A stretch of 64,000 bases of DNA from G963666945 sp963666945 (GCA_963666945.2 CAXXRT010000024.1:124001-188000), one strand, 5' to 3'; counted from the stretch's first letter, positions 9,388 to 17,272 are shown. Notes: generated from the letters alone by a model not told the origin. A program made the numbers and translations.

Positions 9388-10062
9388 TCAAATATTTTTA
9401 CGCAAAAATTTATCCACTAATTCATCCCCCGATTTTATAGATTTTCTTAACCATTCGATTTGAATATCCTTAAATTCTTCCTCCTTTAGTCTCCAGTCAA
9501 TATTTGATCTTCTTAATGAGCCAGTCAAATGAGACATTACCAGGGCTGCACATACCGAAATATTGAAACTCTCGGTAAATCCATACATGGGGACAGTAAC
9601 AAATTCATCTGCATTATCAAGTACAATATCCGACAAACCTGTTAATTCTGTACCAAAGAAGAATGCAGCCTTCCCTTTACTTAAATCAAAATCATAAAGC
9701 TTCGTTTCGCACTCTCCAGGACTGGTTGCCACAATTCTATAGCCATCTTCTCTTAAAGAATTAATGGCCGTTAATGAATTATTTTTTTTATTATCATATT
9801 TATGTATATCCAACCACTTATTTGAACCCATAGTAACGTCAGGATTAATATTATACTCATTTGAATTCTCTATTACATGTACGTCCTGGATTCCGAAACA
9901 TTCACAAGACCTGAGTACCGCACTAGCATTCTGTGATTGGTAGATATTCTCCAAAACAACAGTAATATACTTTGTCCTTTCTTTTAAAACGCTATCTATA
10001 AGACCATTTCTTCTTTCTGTTACAAATGCTTTAAGGTAATCTATTAATTCATCTTTATACAT
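9388..10062 (-). CDS. trmH: TrmH/SpoU-family RNA 2'-O-methyltransferase
   Basis: 224 residues with the SPOUT knot motifs in order: NIYQSQNASAVLRSCECFG (motif 1, residues 38-56), FFFGTELTGLSD (motif 2, about 134-145) and VPMYGFTESFNISVCAALVM (motif 3, about 156-175). Length and the N-terminal helix match TrmH, which methylates the ribose of G18 in tRNA with S-adenosylmethionine. Assignment to tRNA rather than rRNA is inference from similarity to TrmH. It stands alone, 79 bp downstream of the HU gene on the same strand. Confidence 0.85.
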   Translation of the reverse strand: MYKDELIDYLKAFVTERRNGLIDSVLKERTKYITVVLENIYQSQNASAVLRSCECFGIQDVHVIENSNEYNINPDVTMGSNKWLDIHKYDNKKNNSLTAINSLREDGYRIVATSPGECETKLYDFDLSKGKAAFFFGTELTGLSDIVLDNADEFVTVPMYGFTESFNISVCAALVMSHLTGSLRRSNIDWRLKEEEFKDIQIEWLRKSIKSGDELVDKFLRKNI

Positions 10063-10087
10063 AAGTACCCCTATTAATAATGAAATA

Positions 10088-10119
10088 AAAGGGAGAGCGT
10101 CAAAACACCCTCCCCCTTA
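10088..10119 (-). terminator. Imperfect terminator after HU gene
   Basis: AAGGGAG and CTCCCCCTT pair across a loop of about 15 bases, 22 bp downstream of the HU stop on the minus strand, followed by T-rich sequence. The stem is weak. Confidence 0.5.
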
Positions 10120-10140
10120 TTGTATTGTTGACTAGCTTAA

Positions 10141-10413
10141 TTATTTAATAATATCAGCCAATTCAGCTCCAGCTTTAAATTTAACTACCTTCTTAGCAGG
10201 AATAGTAATTGGAGTTCCAGTCTTAGGATTTCTTCCTGTTCTTTCTGAACGTTCAGATACTCCAAAAGAACCAAAACCAACAAGAGATACTCTATCCTCG
10301 TTTTTCAATGCCTCACCTACAGATTCAACAAATGCATCTAATGCTTTTTTTGAATCAGCTTTTGTTAATCCTGCTTTTGTAGAAATTGCGTCAATCAATT
10401 GAGCTTTGTTCAT
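10141..10413 (-). CDS. HU-family histone-like DNA-binding protein
   Basis: 90 residues, the standard HU length. It starts MNKAQLIDAISTKAGLTKAD, contains VSLVGFGSFGVSERSERTGRNPKTG (the DNA-binding arm with the conserved arginines and RNPxTG proline) and ends KFKAGAELADIIK. It binds and bends DNA as a dimer and compacts the nucleoid. It has its own promoter on the minus strand. Confidence 0.97.
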   Translation of the reverse strand: MNKAQLIDAISTKAGLTKADSKKALDAFVESVGEALKNEDRVSLVGFGSFGVSERSERTGRNPKTGTPITIPAKKVVKFKAGAELADIIK

Positions 10414-10466
10414 AATATTAAAAATTTTTAGGGTTAGAAATACTTATCTATTCAACGTTTACTACG

Positions 10467-10497
10467 CAAAATTAAAGTTTTTAAGCACTTTTCCAAA
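10467..10497 (-). promoter_or_regulatory. Bacteroidota-type promoter of the HU gene
   Basis: Read on the minus strand, TTTG at 10494-10497 is followed 19 bp later by TAATTTTG at 10467-10474. This fits the Bacteroidota primary sigma consensus (TTTG, 17-23 bp, TAnnTTTG). It leaves a leader of about 50 bases before the HU start. Confidence 0.75.
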
Positions 10498-10644
10498 TCT
10501 AATGAACAAAAAAAATTACTAATACCCCCTATTTTCTTAAAAAAACACCATTTTCTTAAATAAAGAACCATTTTATTATTAAAAAAGCAATATTAAAGAA
10601 CCTATTCCATATATGTTTTTTTTTATTTATTCTTCAGATTTATT

Positions 10645-10675
10645 TTTGCATATTAAAAAAAATATTCTACTTTTG
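10645..10675 (+). promoter_or_regulatory. Promoter of tRNA-Ser(UGA)
   Basis: TTTG at 10645-10648, a 19 bp spacer and TACTTTTG at 10668-10675 match the Bacteroidota TTTG/TAnnTTTG consensus. The -7 element ends 10 bp before the mature tRNA 5' end. Confidence 0.8.
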
Positions 10676-10685
10676 CTGCGCATCT

Positions 10686-10770
10686 GGAGAGATGGCAGAG
10701 TGGTCGAATGCGGCGGTCTTGAAAACCGTTGTACGGCAACGTACCGGGGGTTCGAATCCCTCTCTCTCCG
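10686..10770 (+). tRNA. tRNA-Ser (anticodon UGA)
   Basis: An 85-base class II tRNA. The acceptor stem GGAGAGA pairs with TCTCTCC before discriminator G. The anticodon loop is CTTGAAA with anticodon TGA. A long variable arm (TTGTACGGCAACGTAC region) and the T loop GTTCGAATC are present. The CCA end is not encoded. Confidence 0.97.
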
Positions 10771-10772
10771 CA

Positions 10773-10805
10773 AAAAAAAGCTCACAAGTTTGTGAGCTTT
10801 TTTTA
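10773..10805 (+). terminator. Terminator of tRNA-Ser(UGA)
   Basis: GCTCACAAG-TTTGTGAGC hairpin flanked by a run of eight A and a run of seven T, 3 bp after the tRNA. It is nearly identical to the hairpin right of attR. Confidence 0.9.
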
Positions 10806-10938
10806 TATATATAAATCATCCTGATAAATTCCCTCTCATTTAAAAATAATCTCAATTATAATATTATATTTTTCATTTTATATAATTGATTCAATGAACT
10901 TTCAGATACCATGATGGGTATAAATAACCTAGCCTCTA

Positions 10939-12072
10939 TTATTTCCCATAAACACCCTCTAGTAAAATTAGCTGCTCTTTAAGTTTAAGCTTATTTTCCT
11001 CATTTAATTCATTCTTAACGGCAGCCTTCATATCCTCTATTGCATCTGTTCTTTCCAGATAGACAGTAAGCTTGGCTGCTAACAGCCTCACATCAAAATC
11101 ACTATCCCTAAGCATTGGAGGGATCCATTTTTTTGCAGACCAAGCACACATATCCACTATATCCTGCATAGCCTTAAGTTTGTGCTCCTTAGATTTTATA
11201 AGATTATTATACGCTTGTCTTTGTCCTTCCAATCTTTCCGAAGTAAAAAGTATTTCATTTTTATATATATCAGGCCTTACTACATTATTCCCGTAAGGAA
11301 CTATTTTCTTCCCGGCAACAATACGCACCAGTCGGGGAATCATCCAACGCATACCCGCAGTGCATTCAGGATGCCCAACCACGGATGCTGTTTTACCTTT
11401 CTCTACATCTGTGATAATAATAAATGGACGATTATTTGTCATTCCCTCTGGCGAACCCTCAACAGTATGCACATCACTCAGCATTGTTGCCAATTCCTTA
11501 TATTCATATTTAGAGTTTTTAGCTGGAATCAATACAGGTCCCTCATAGTATTGTGAATAACAAATATCACGATCTTTAAGTTCCGGAAATATTTCTTTTC
11601 CTTTTTCAGTAAGCGAAAACCTGACCAATCCATGCCCCCTATGGTCATGCTCAATATCTATAGCTTCAGCTGCACTTAAGTCCAGAGAAGGATAATCTGG
11701 TGTTTCCGAGAGTATATATGCGCCCGCACAAATACCAACCACACCTTTCCCACTCCTCTTGACAAGATCTATAATTTTTTGTTGTCCCAACTCTCCTAAA
11801 TTTCCTGTCTCACTTCTTCCGCTGCCCCCTGGAAATAAAAAAACATCAACATCATTAGCATCACCTGACACAATATCCGCTGCAGATATTAACCTCGGTT
11901 CAATACCTCTGTCAATTTTTAATGCCTCAATGGCATCCGTTATACAATATGGACTATCTCCATTTTTATCAAAGACTCCAACAACAATAAGATTATCTTT
12001 GACATCTGGTTTATTTTGACAAGAGCAAAAAATAAAAACAAAAATAAAAAACAGGTCAATAATTTTTTTCAT
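10939..12072 (-). CDS. BPL_N-domain lipoprotein (class I glutamine amidotransferase-like fold)
   Basis: 377 residues from MKKIIDLFFIFVFIFCSCQ. I chose this start because it gives a lipoprotein signal with a lipobox cysteine near residue 19, although the frame is open upstream to 12159. The domain resembles the N-terminal domain of eukaryotic biotin-protein ligases: DVFLFPGGSGRSE followed by GVVGICAGAYIL, with the cysteine in the nucleophile-elbow position. A glutamine amidotransferase or DJ-1-like activity is possible but unproven. The C-terminal 100 residues are helical and charged. It is convergent to no near gene and lies between the two tRNA genes. Confidence 0.85.
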   Translation of the reverse strand: MKKIIDLFFIFVFIFCSCQNKPDVKDNLIVVGVFDKNGDSPYCITDAIEALKIDRGIEPRLISAADIVSGDANDVDVFLFPGGSGRSETGNLGELGQQKIIDLVKRSGKGVVGICAGAYILSETPDYPSLDLSAAEAIDIEHDHRGHGLVRFSLTEKGKEIFPELKDRDICYSQYYEGPVLIPAKNSKYEYKELATMLSDVHTVEGSPEGMTNNRPFIIITDVEKGKTASVVGHPECTAGMRWMIPRLVRIVAGKKIVPYGNNVVRPDIYKNEILFTSERLEGQRQAYNNLIKSKEHKLKAMQDIVDMCAWSAKKWIPPMLRDSDFDVRLLAAKLTVYLERTDAIEDMKAAVKNELNEENKLKLKEQLILLEGVYGK

Positions 12073-12286
12073 ATAATAATGAATTTCAAATAATTTAACT
12101 TCAAACCCGACAGCTGTAACAATATAGATCTTTAATAACTTAATCTGTATTAAAAACAAATTTTACACTTGCTTCTTTTATTTACAAAAATCAAATTATA
12201 TAGAGTCCTTGCTCTCAAAAATACATGGTAATTACTAAGAAAACAAATTTTCTTAACAACATGTTTTTATTTAGAAATACTTTTAC

Positions 12287-12294
12287 TAGCTTTG
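12287..12294 (+). promoter_or_regulatory. -7 element of tRNA-Ser(GGA) promoter
   Basis: TAGCTTTG matches TAnnTTTG and ends 13 bp before the tRNA. No clear TTTG was found at the ideal upstream distance. The surrounding 12,160-12,286 is otherwise AT-rich and shows no other feature. Confidence 0.65.
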
Positions 12295-12307
12295 TCCCCC
12301 GGAAACT

Positions 12308-12395
12308 GGAGAGGTGCAGGAGTGGCTGAACTGGCTCGCCTGGAAAGCGTGTATACCTCACAAGGGTATCGAGGGTTCGAATCCCTCTCTCTCCG
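12308..12395 (+). tRNA. tRNA-Ser (anticodon GGA), prophage integration target
   Basis: An 88-base class II tRNA. GGAGAGG pairs with TCTCTCC (one G-T pair), the anticodon loop is CTGGAAA with anticodon GGA, and the long variable arm (GTATACCTCACAAGGGTATC) and T loop GTTCGAATC are present. The 3' part from the anticodon loop onward is duplicated at the far end of the prophage, so the tRNA is intact at attL and integration kept it functional. Confidence 0.97.
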
Positions 12396-12396
12396 C
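12340..12396 (+). repeat. attL core, 57 bp direct repeat
   Basis: Begins CTGGAAAGCGTG and ends CTCTCTCCGC. It is identical to 62721-62777 and covers the tRNA-Ser(GGA) anticodon loop to 3' end plus one base. The flanking bases differ on both sides of both copies, which fixes the limits of the core. Confidence 0.95.
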
Positions 12397-12400
12397 TAAA

Positions 12401-12434
12401 ACCCAGACACTTACAGACGTCTGGGTTCTTTTAT
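12401..12434 (+). terminator. Phage-supplied replacement terminator behind attL
   Basis: ACCCAGAC / GTCTGGGT stem with a 10-base loop, then TCTTTTATTT, starting 5 bp after the att core. The tRNA's original terminator now lies 50 kb away, right of attR. The phage therefore brings a hairpin that ends tRNA transcription and shields integrase from read-through. Confidence 0.85.
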
Positions 12435-12467
12435 TTAAAACATTTTACCCCTTAAATACTCGAAGAA

Positions 12468-12483
12468 TACCAAATATTTGGTA
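12468..12483. promoter_or_regulatory. 16 bp perfect palindrome upstream of integrase
   Basis: TACCAAATATTTGGTA lies between the att core and the putative arm sites, 48 bp before the chosen integrase start. It may bind an excisionase or an integrase regulator. This is inference from position only. Confidence 0.5.
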
Positions 12484-12499
12484 CTTTTAACATCAAAAT

Positions 12500-12518
12500 G
12501 CACGTCAAATGCACGTCA
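12500..12518 (+). repeat. Putative integrase arm-type sites, left pair
   Basis: Two direct copies of GCACGTCA (12500-12507 and 12511-12518) spaced 11 bp apart. The same motif with the same spacing occurs at 62638-62656 just inside the other end. Pairs of short direct repeats inside both att sites are the usual form of tyrosine-integrase arm sites. Confidence 0.7.
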
Positions 12519-12530
12519 AAAATTTTTACT

Positions 12531-13700
12531 ATGAATTTCAAAGTCGTAATACATCCAAAAAAGGTGACAAAAGAGGGTAAAACCAACATCAAAATAAGAT
12601 TTACCCACAAAAGAGATGTCAGGGAACTGGCTACTAAATTCTATATTGAACCTGATTGCTTTGATAAAAAGACGTGCAAAGTAAAAAAGAATCACCCCAA
12701 TGCTGCGTTCATTAACCTTGAACTAAAAAAAGAACTTCTTTCTTATGAGGAAAAGATTATTAGTGTAGATATGTCCTCCTGGAGTTCTGCCCATGTTGTC
12801 AAATTCTTAAAAAAGCCGGTTAGTACAGAAACAGATTTCTATTCTTATTATAACGAGATCATCGAATTGAAGTCGAGAAAAAACAAAAGAACCAGCGAAA
12901 TATACAAGAGGACATATGATAAGGTACAGGATTTCTCTCCAGGACATCTTTCTTTTGAAGAAATTGACATTAATTTTTTAAGAAATTTTGAGGCACACCT
13001 TATTAATATAGGTAACGATACAAATACCAGAGCAATCGACTTTAGAAATATGCGCCATATTTTTAATTGTGCACTAGATGATGAAATCATCACTCATTAC
13101 CCTTTTAGAAAATTCAAGATCGAGAATAAAAGAGAATCCAGTACCATGCCCTTATCAATAGAACAGATCAAAGCCATTCGAGACTTTAAGACAGACAAGG
13201 AACATTTTCAAATAGCAAGAGACGTCTTTATGGCAAGCTTCTATTTATTAGGTATTAATATATCCGACCTATACGAACTAACAAAACTTAGAAGAGATGG
13301 CCGTATATATTACGACAGGAATAAGACTCATAAAGGCTATAGTATTTTTGCACACAGGGAAGTACTTGAACTAATGGAAAAATATAAAGATCCTGAAAGA
13401 CTATTTAATTTCTACCATACATATACTAGCAGAATAACTTTTAAAAATCAAATAAACCTACACTTAAAAGAAATAGGAAAAAACCTCGAAGATAAGAATT
13501 TGAGAGAACATAAATTAATAATGTACCATGCCCGACACTCGTGGGCAACTTTAGCCTCCAGTATCGATATTCCAAAAGAAACGATTTCCGCAGCTCTTGG
13601 GCATAGTAATAAAAATGTTACTGACATATATATAAGGTATGATTTTAAAAAAGTTGATGAAGCCAATAGGAAGGTTTTGGATTTGTTGATAAACCAATAA
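12531..13700 (+). CDS. int: Tyrosine-type site-specific integrase
   Basis: 389 residues from MNFKVVIHPKKVTK. The upstream ATG at 12498 lies inside the arm repeats and adds residues unlike the family, so the later start is preferred. An N-terminal arm-binding region (1-90), a SAM-like core-binding region (about 105-200) and a catalytic domain follow. Visible catalytic motifs are HARHSWATLAS (HxxR) and LGHSNKNVTDIYIRY (H and nucleophile Tyr). The first catalytic arginine, expected in a TGLRISEL-like segment, is replaced in LLGINISDLYEL. IntDOT-type integrases of this phylum are also known to lack that arginine. It integrates the phage into tRNA-Ser(GGA). Confidence 0.95.
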   Translation: MNFKVVIHPKKVTKEGKTNIKIRFTHKRDVRELATKFYIEPDCFDKKTCKVKKNHPNAAFINLELKKELLSYEEKIISVDMSSWSSAHVVKFLKKPVSTETDFYSYYNEIIELKSRKNKRTSEIYKRTYDKVQDFSPGHLSFEEIDINFLRNFEAHLINIGNDTNTRAIDFRNMRHIFNCALDDEIITHYPFRKFKIENKRESSTMPLSIEQIKAIRDFKTDKEHFQIARDVFMASFYLLGINISDLYELTKLRRDGRIYYDRNKTHKGYSIFAHREVLELMEKYKDPERLFNFYHTYTSRITFKNQINLHLKEIGKNLEDKNLREHKLIMYHARHSWATLASSIDIPKETISAALGHSNKNVTDIYIRYDFKKVDEANRKVLDLLINQ

Positions 13701-13790
13701 TATTACCAACTCTATTAAAAACAGTTATTAAAATTCTTTATAAATAGTAATTATTTCAACATAATATATAGTATATAAGACTTTTTTATT

Positions 13791-13798
13791 TAAATTTG
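13791..13798 (+). promoter_or_regulatory. Possible -7 element before small membrane gene
   Basis: TAAATTTG matches TAnnTTTG, but no convincing TTTG lies 17-23 bp upstream. Transcription would start at or beside the ATG at 13803, giving a nearly leaderless mRNA. Confidence 0.35.
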
Positions 13799-13802
13799 CA
13801 CT

Positions 13803-14039
13803 ATGATGAAAAGAAAAATTGCATATTTAATATTTGTAATCAGTTCTTATTTATTAGGTACTGCTTTTTATTTTGGGATCATTTATTTTCCTTTTCATTT
13901 ATTCACTAATGTCTCTGAATATCCATTAATTTATTTGTCTCTAATTATTAGTTTCATTATTTGCATTATTAATTTCAAAAAGATCCTTAAGGCCATTAAT
14001 TGGTTTACCTACAACACTTTTGGCCTCAGCTTTAATTAA
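13803..14039 (+). CDS. Small membrane protein, unrecognised
   Basis: 78 residues with two or three hydrophobic segments (about 7-28, 37-53 and a weaker third). The positive N terminus MMKRKIAY suggests a cytoplasmic N end. Its last 99 bp overlap the 3' end of the convergent PUA-like gene. A possible promoter element lies immediately before it. No family was recognised. The hydrophobic composition is more coherent than expected for a chance frame, but it could still be spurious. Confidence 0.45.
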   Translation: MMKRKIAYLIFVISSYLLGTAFYFGIIYFPFHLFTNVSEYPLIYLSLIISFIICIINFKKILKAINWFTYNTFGLSFN

Positions 14040-15038
14040 TTTTCTTATATCCTTAGATGGATCAATTTCAAAATGTTTCATCTGCTTTTGCAACTCCACT
14101 ATTCTCTCAGCTCTTTCAACCTTTGACATTTTGTATTGTGCAATTTTATCTAATAAACTATTAGGTTTAATTTTAAGATTCACATCTGCCCCAAGAACTT
14201 TAAATTTTCCAGAAAAATCTCCACCTGCTAATACTGTTGCAGCACCTAATCCAATAAGTCCAACCGCAATTATACTAGCAAAGATAATAGTTCCAGGAGA
14301 TTGTAATTGGAACTTTACTGTTAGATTATCATCTTTACCATTAGGATCTTCAAATAAATTGAAATCTTGAATAAATTCAACCATATTAGAGTAAAAATCA
14401 CTCATCTCAACTGCACTTATATCTGATTTCTTTTTTACTCTTAGAACCAAATAGGCCTTACTTTCATTAAAATAAAAATCATAAAGTATACTATTAATCT
14501 TCTCTGAATACTCAGTTATATTATTAACAGTCTGATGAGAATGAATAAATTTACACACACTATAATCATAACTTGCTCTTATCATATCCTTCTTAATCCA
14601 ACGTATACTTTTTCTTTTTTCATAATCACATTCTTGATCGGATTTTAGAACAATAGGCGTTTCCTCAACAACTCCAACAGATAAATAAAAAGATCCATTA
14701 TTAGGTATTATAACAATATCTCCCTTCTTAATCTCATAAGCAAATTTCAACAATTGTTTTAAGGATCTATTTCTGTATGTATTTCTACTACGTTCATTGT
14801 AATGGGCAGGATAATTTATTTTACATGCTAATTTTCTTTTTAATTCCTTATTATTAGAATCCTGATGAAGTTGATTTAATTCATATATAGAAATTTCATT
14901 CCATCCAATAGCTATACAATTATTTCGAACAAAATAATCATAATAATAACCACTATTTGTTCTTATTAACCAATACTTTGTTCTTTTAGAAATAAATGGT
15001 AAATCTTTCAGTATTTCCTTATCTAAGTTAGTATCCAT
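13941..15038 (-). CDS. PUA/EVE-like sensor domain protein with one membrane segment
   Basis: 365 residues. The N terminus (about 20-135) has the layout of PUA/EVE-like modules found in restriction-type proteins: KYWLIRTNSG, FVRNNCIAIGWNEIS, then EIKKGDIVIIPNNGSFYLSVGVVEE. A charged middle region precedes a single membrane segment near residues 250-275 (GTIIFASIIAVGLIGLGAAT), followed by a lysine-rich, helical C terminus. EVE-like folds recognise modified bases in characterised cases, so this could be a sensor coupled to a membrane-acting effector. That is inference. It is the last gene of the minus-strand cargo block and ends convergent with the small membrane gene. Confidence 0.7.
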   Translation of the reverse strand: MDTNLDKEILKDLPFISKRTKYWLIRTNSGYYYDYFVRNNCIAIGWNEISIYELNQLHQDSNNKELKRKLACKINYPAHYNERSRNTYRNRSLKQLLKFAYEIKKGDIVIIPNNGSFYLSVGVVEETPIVLKSDQECDYEKRKSIRWIKKDMIRASYDYSVCKFIHSHQTVNNITEYSEKINSILYDFYFNESKAYLVLRVKKKSDISAVEMSDFYSNMVEFIQDFNLFEDPNGKDDNLTVKFQLQSPGTIIFASIIAVGLIGLGAATVLAGGDFSGKFKVLGADVNLKIKPNSLLDKIAQYKMSKVERAERIVELQKQMKHFEIDPSKDIRKLIKAEAKSVVGKPINGLKDLFEINNANNETNN

Positions 15039-15061
15039 ATTCTCAATTATATTTTAGCATT

Positions 15062-16045
15062 TTACCTCTGATGCTGCCAACAATACCGACTACCGGCAGC
15101 AGCTTTTCTTTTACATCTTGTCCCTTTCTTAGTAGTAGCACAGCACTGTCCGGAATAAGTAGTCTTAGTTTCTGCCTTCTTATATCCCGGAGCCTGAGAC
15201 TGGTGAATATGACAATAACCGTTTTCATTCTTTGTTTTATTCTTACATCTCTGTCCTGTGCTTTTAGCAATTCCTTTGCATTGATTAGCCACAACAGCAT
15301 CGTCTTTCCCACCAGAACTACGATATTGTTTCCACTCCCATTTCCCAATATCTGACTTTGCTTCAAGTTTATTCTCAATCTCATCATCCAAACCTTCAAA
15401 GAAGTCAATGCCTGTGATTTCTTCAAGCTTATCCACAGAGACAACAAAACTACTAAGCAACTTAGAGCTTTTCTCATTCTTCAGAATAAGTGCAATCATT
15501 TTCTTTTCTCCAGTCGGATCATAGATTGCCTTATAATAGTAACCAGGAACAGTAACCTTATTTCTTCCTATTATTCCAAGATTATCCTTAAATATAGGAC
15601 CAGTTACAACATACAATTCCTTTTCCTTTATAACCCAGTTCCTTACTACCCCTTCAAGTTTCTTCCAAATTCCACGATTAAAGTAAGGTTTTTGAGGACT
15701 CATATTGCTCATGAAGAAGGTTTCACTCATTGCCTCTTTGCTAATCTTCATTGCAGCAGCTGGACAAAGGTGTCCTCGATCATAGCCTGAACCTTTGTAA
15801 TCTGCAAGAGCTGCACAATCAGAAAGCATGTTATTAACTCTAAAATCGTCAGTTCTTTTAGCATTTCCGTTTATATATTCCGGAGTTAATTTGTAATATA
15901 CCCAGTTCGCTTGTTTGTGCTTCTTGTTAAAAGAAAAGATATAGTATTTATACGTTATAACTTTTCCTTCTGATTTTGGAAGCAAGGTCTGTGCATTTAG
16001 TATGCAGACCGTGAAAAGTAGCAGTAGGGTTAGTAGTCTTTTCAT
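15062..16045 (-). CDS. Secreted DNA/RNA non-specific endonuclease with Cys/His tail
   Basis: 327 residues from MKRLLTLLLLFTVCILNAQT, a clear signal peptide. The frame extends 10 codons upstream, but this start fits the signal. NUC-family catalytic motif D89-R-G-H92 lies in GSGYDRGHLCPAAAMK, followed by MSNMSPQKPYFNRGIW with the Mg-binding asparagine region. The last 80 residues contain two copies of a C-x8-C-x9-C-x2-H pattern (CKGIAKSTGQRC..YCHIHQ and CCATTKKGTRC..YCWQHQ). Such tails are likely metal- or surface-binding. Exported, it would cut nucleic acids outside the cytoplasm, perhaps incoming phage DNA. The start of the next gene in the block lies 24 bp upstream. Confidence 0.88.
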   Translation of the reverse strand: MKRLLTLLLLFTVCILNAQTLLPKSEGKVITYKYYIFSFNKKHKQANWVYYKLTPEYINGNAKRTDDFRVNNMLSDCAALADYKGSGYDRGHLCPAAAMKISKEAMSETFFMSNMSPQKPYFNRGIWKKLEGVVRNWVIKEKELYVVTGPIFKDNLGIIGRNKVTVPGYYYKAIYDPTGEKKMIALILKNEKSSKLLSSFVVSVDKLEEITGIDFFEGLDDEIENKLEAKSDIGKWEWKQYRSSGGKDDAVVANQCKGIAKSTGQRCKNKTKNENGYCHIHQSQAPGYKKAETKTTYSGQCCATTKKGTRCKRKAAAGSRYCWQHQR

Positions 16046-16068
16046 TTTGAGCTTTATTGGATTGGTTA

Positions 16069-16602
16069 TTAACACATTTTTTTCCTATTAATATTATCAA
16101 CAATTATTCGTTCAACCTTAATTGGATTATCACATCGCTCCGACTCATATTCCATAAATTCACATCTAGGACAATCAACCAAAGGGCATTGATGGCCAGT
16201 GATAATCAAAGGAGTACCACAATTAGGACAGTGTGCATTCAAATTTTTCACTTCCCATTTCCCATTATAATTCTTGTTCCAATCCCAACTCCATTTCCAA
16301 TGTTTAAAACTATCTGTCCTATAATTTAAAAACTCAGGCAATTCTTCTTCCTTCTCACTGATCTTATCTATAAGATAAAGAACTAAAACCAACACTCCAA
16401 GTCCCAAAAACACCCACCACAACCTAAGTTGAAAATTCAGTATAGAGATTACAAATTCCCAAACACTAGCCAGAACCTCCCATATAGTAGTCAATATAGG
16501 TTTATCTTTAATCAAATCAATTATAACAGTAATTATGGGTCCTAATACGGCAGTAGTTATTCCAATAGTCCATGGTGATTTAAACCAATTATTTTTCTTC
16601 AT
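16069..16602 (-). CDS. Membrane protein with C-terminal zinc ribbon, unrecognised
   Basis: 177 residues with an N-terminal hydrophobic segment (about 10-30, interrupted), a strong second one (about 58-82, LRLWWVFLGLGVLVLVLYLI), then a soluble part with CPNCGTPL and CPLVDCPRC, which form a CxxC pair typical of a zinc ribbon. It lies 5 bp downstream of the coiled-coil gene and 23 bp upstream of the nuclease gene. No family was recognised. The layout suggests a membrane-anchored zinc module facing the cytoplasm. Confidence 0.7.
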   Translation of the reverse strand: MKKNNWFKSPWTIGITTAVLGPIITVIIDLIKDKPILTTIWEVLASVWEFVISILNFQLRLWWVFLGLGVLVLVLYLIDKISEKEEELPEFLNYRTDSFKHWKWSWDWNKNYNGKWEVKNLNAHCPNCGTPLIITGHQCPLVDCPRCEFMEYESERCDNPIKVERIIVDNINRKKMC

Positions 16603-16607
16603 AATCT

Positions 16608-17252
16608 CTATATCTCTATTGTATTATAAAGATCTATTATCTTTCCGAGTTTTTCCCTTCGTTGAGGCTGCGCATCAAACTTAGTTAATCCTTCTAACTC
16701 TCTTTTAATATAATCCATTCCTTCTATCATTCCCTTAAAAGTAAAATGCTTGCCGTCAAACAATTCTTTCTTTTGAGAAGGATTGAATTTAAAATACAGT
16801 AGCAACATTTTCAATTCATTCTCAGTTATACTGTATCTTTTTTCTTCACATGCTGACCCTTCGAATATTTCGATATTTTCATAATTGAAATATATCTCAA
16901 ATTTAGAACTAAGAGATGTTTTGAAAGTCTTCTTTCCCTTACCCCTGTTTATTTTATTACTTGTTTCAATAAAGCCATGAGCTTTCAATACTGCTTCCAA
17001 TTCTTCGTCTGCTGTGTATATACCTGTTGTATTTTTAGGTTCTATCTTTGTATTCATTTTATTACTTTTATATTCTTTATTTTCCATCCTAAGCAGCGCA
17101 TTCTCCTGCTCCAAAGCCTCACATTTACTTTTCAGCTTTTCGTATTGATGCTTAATAGAAGCAGGTGTCTTTTCAAAATCTATATAATCAGTCATCATAT
17201 ATTGTTTTAGCTTTGCATTTTTATAATCCTTCAATAAAAAACACATTTTCAC
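16608..17252 (-). CDS. Coiled-coil protein, unrecognised
   Basis: Up to 214 residues. A start at MTDYIDF (residue 20) is also possible. A leucine-rich heptad segment (KLKSKCEALEQENALLRMENKEYK, about 40-63) predicts a coiled coil, followed by a basic linker and a globular C-terminal part with ENELKMLLLYFKFNPSQKK. It lies between the GHKL ATPase gene (20 bp gap) and the membrane zinc-ribbon gene (5 bp gap), so it is probably cotranscribed and may be a partner of one of them. No function can be assigned. Confidence 0.65.
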   Translation of the reverse strand: MKMCFLLKDYKNAKLKQYMMTDYIDFEKTPASIKHQYEKLKSKCEALEQENALLRMENKEYKSNKMNTKIEPKNTTGIYTADEELEAVLKAHGFIETSNKINRGKGKKTFKTSLSSKFEIYFNYENIEIFEGSACEEKRYSITENELKMLLLYFKFNPSQKKELFDGKHFTFKGMIEGMDYIKRELEGLTKFDAQPQRREKLGKIIDLYNTIEI

Positions 17253-17272
17253 ATCTACCCAATTGTGATCAA

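Noticed and set aside
10613..10855. Two small reading frames covering the tRNA-Ser(UGA) gene on both strands
   Set aside because: They are translations of the tRNA, its promoter and terminator.
15043..15477. A 144-residue minus-strand frame inside the nuclease gene
   Set aside because: Out of frame with the Cys/His-tailed nuclease and without a family signature; the nuclease frame has recognisable motifs and a signal peptide.
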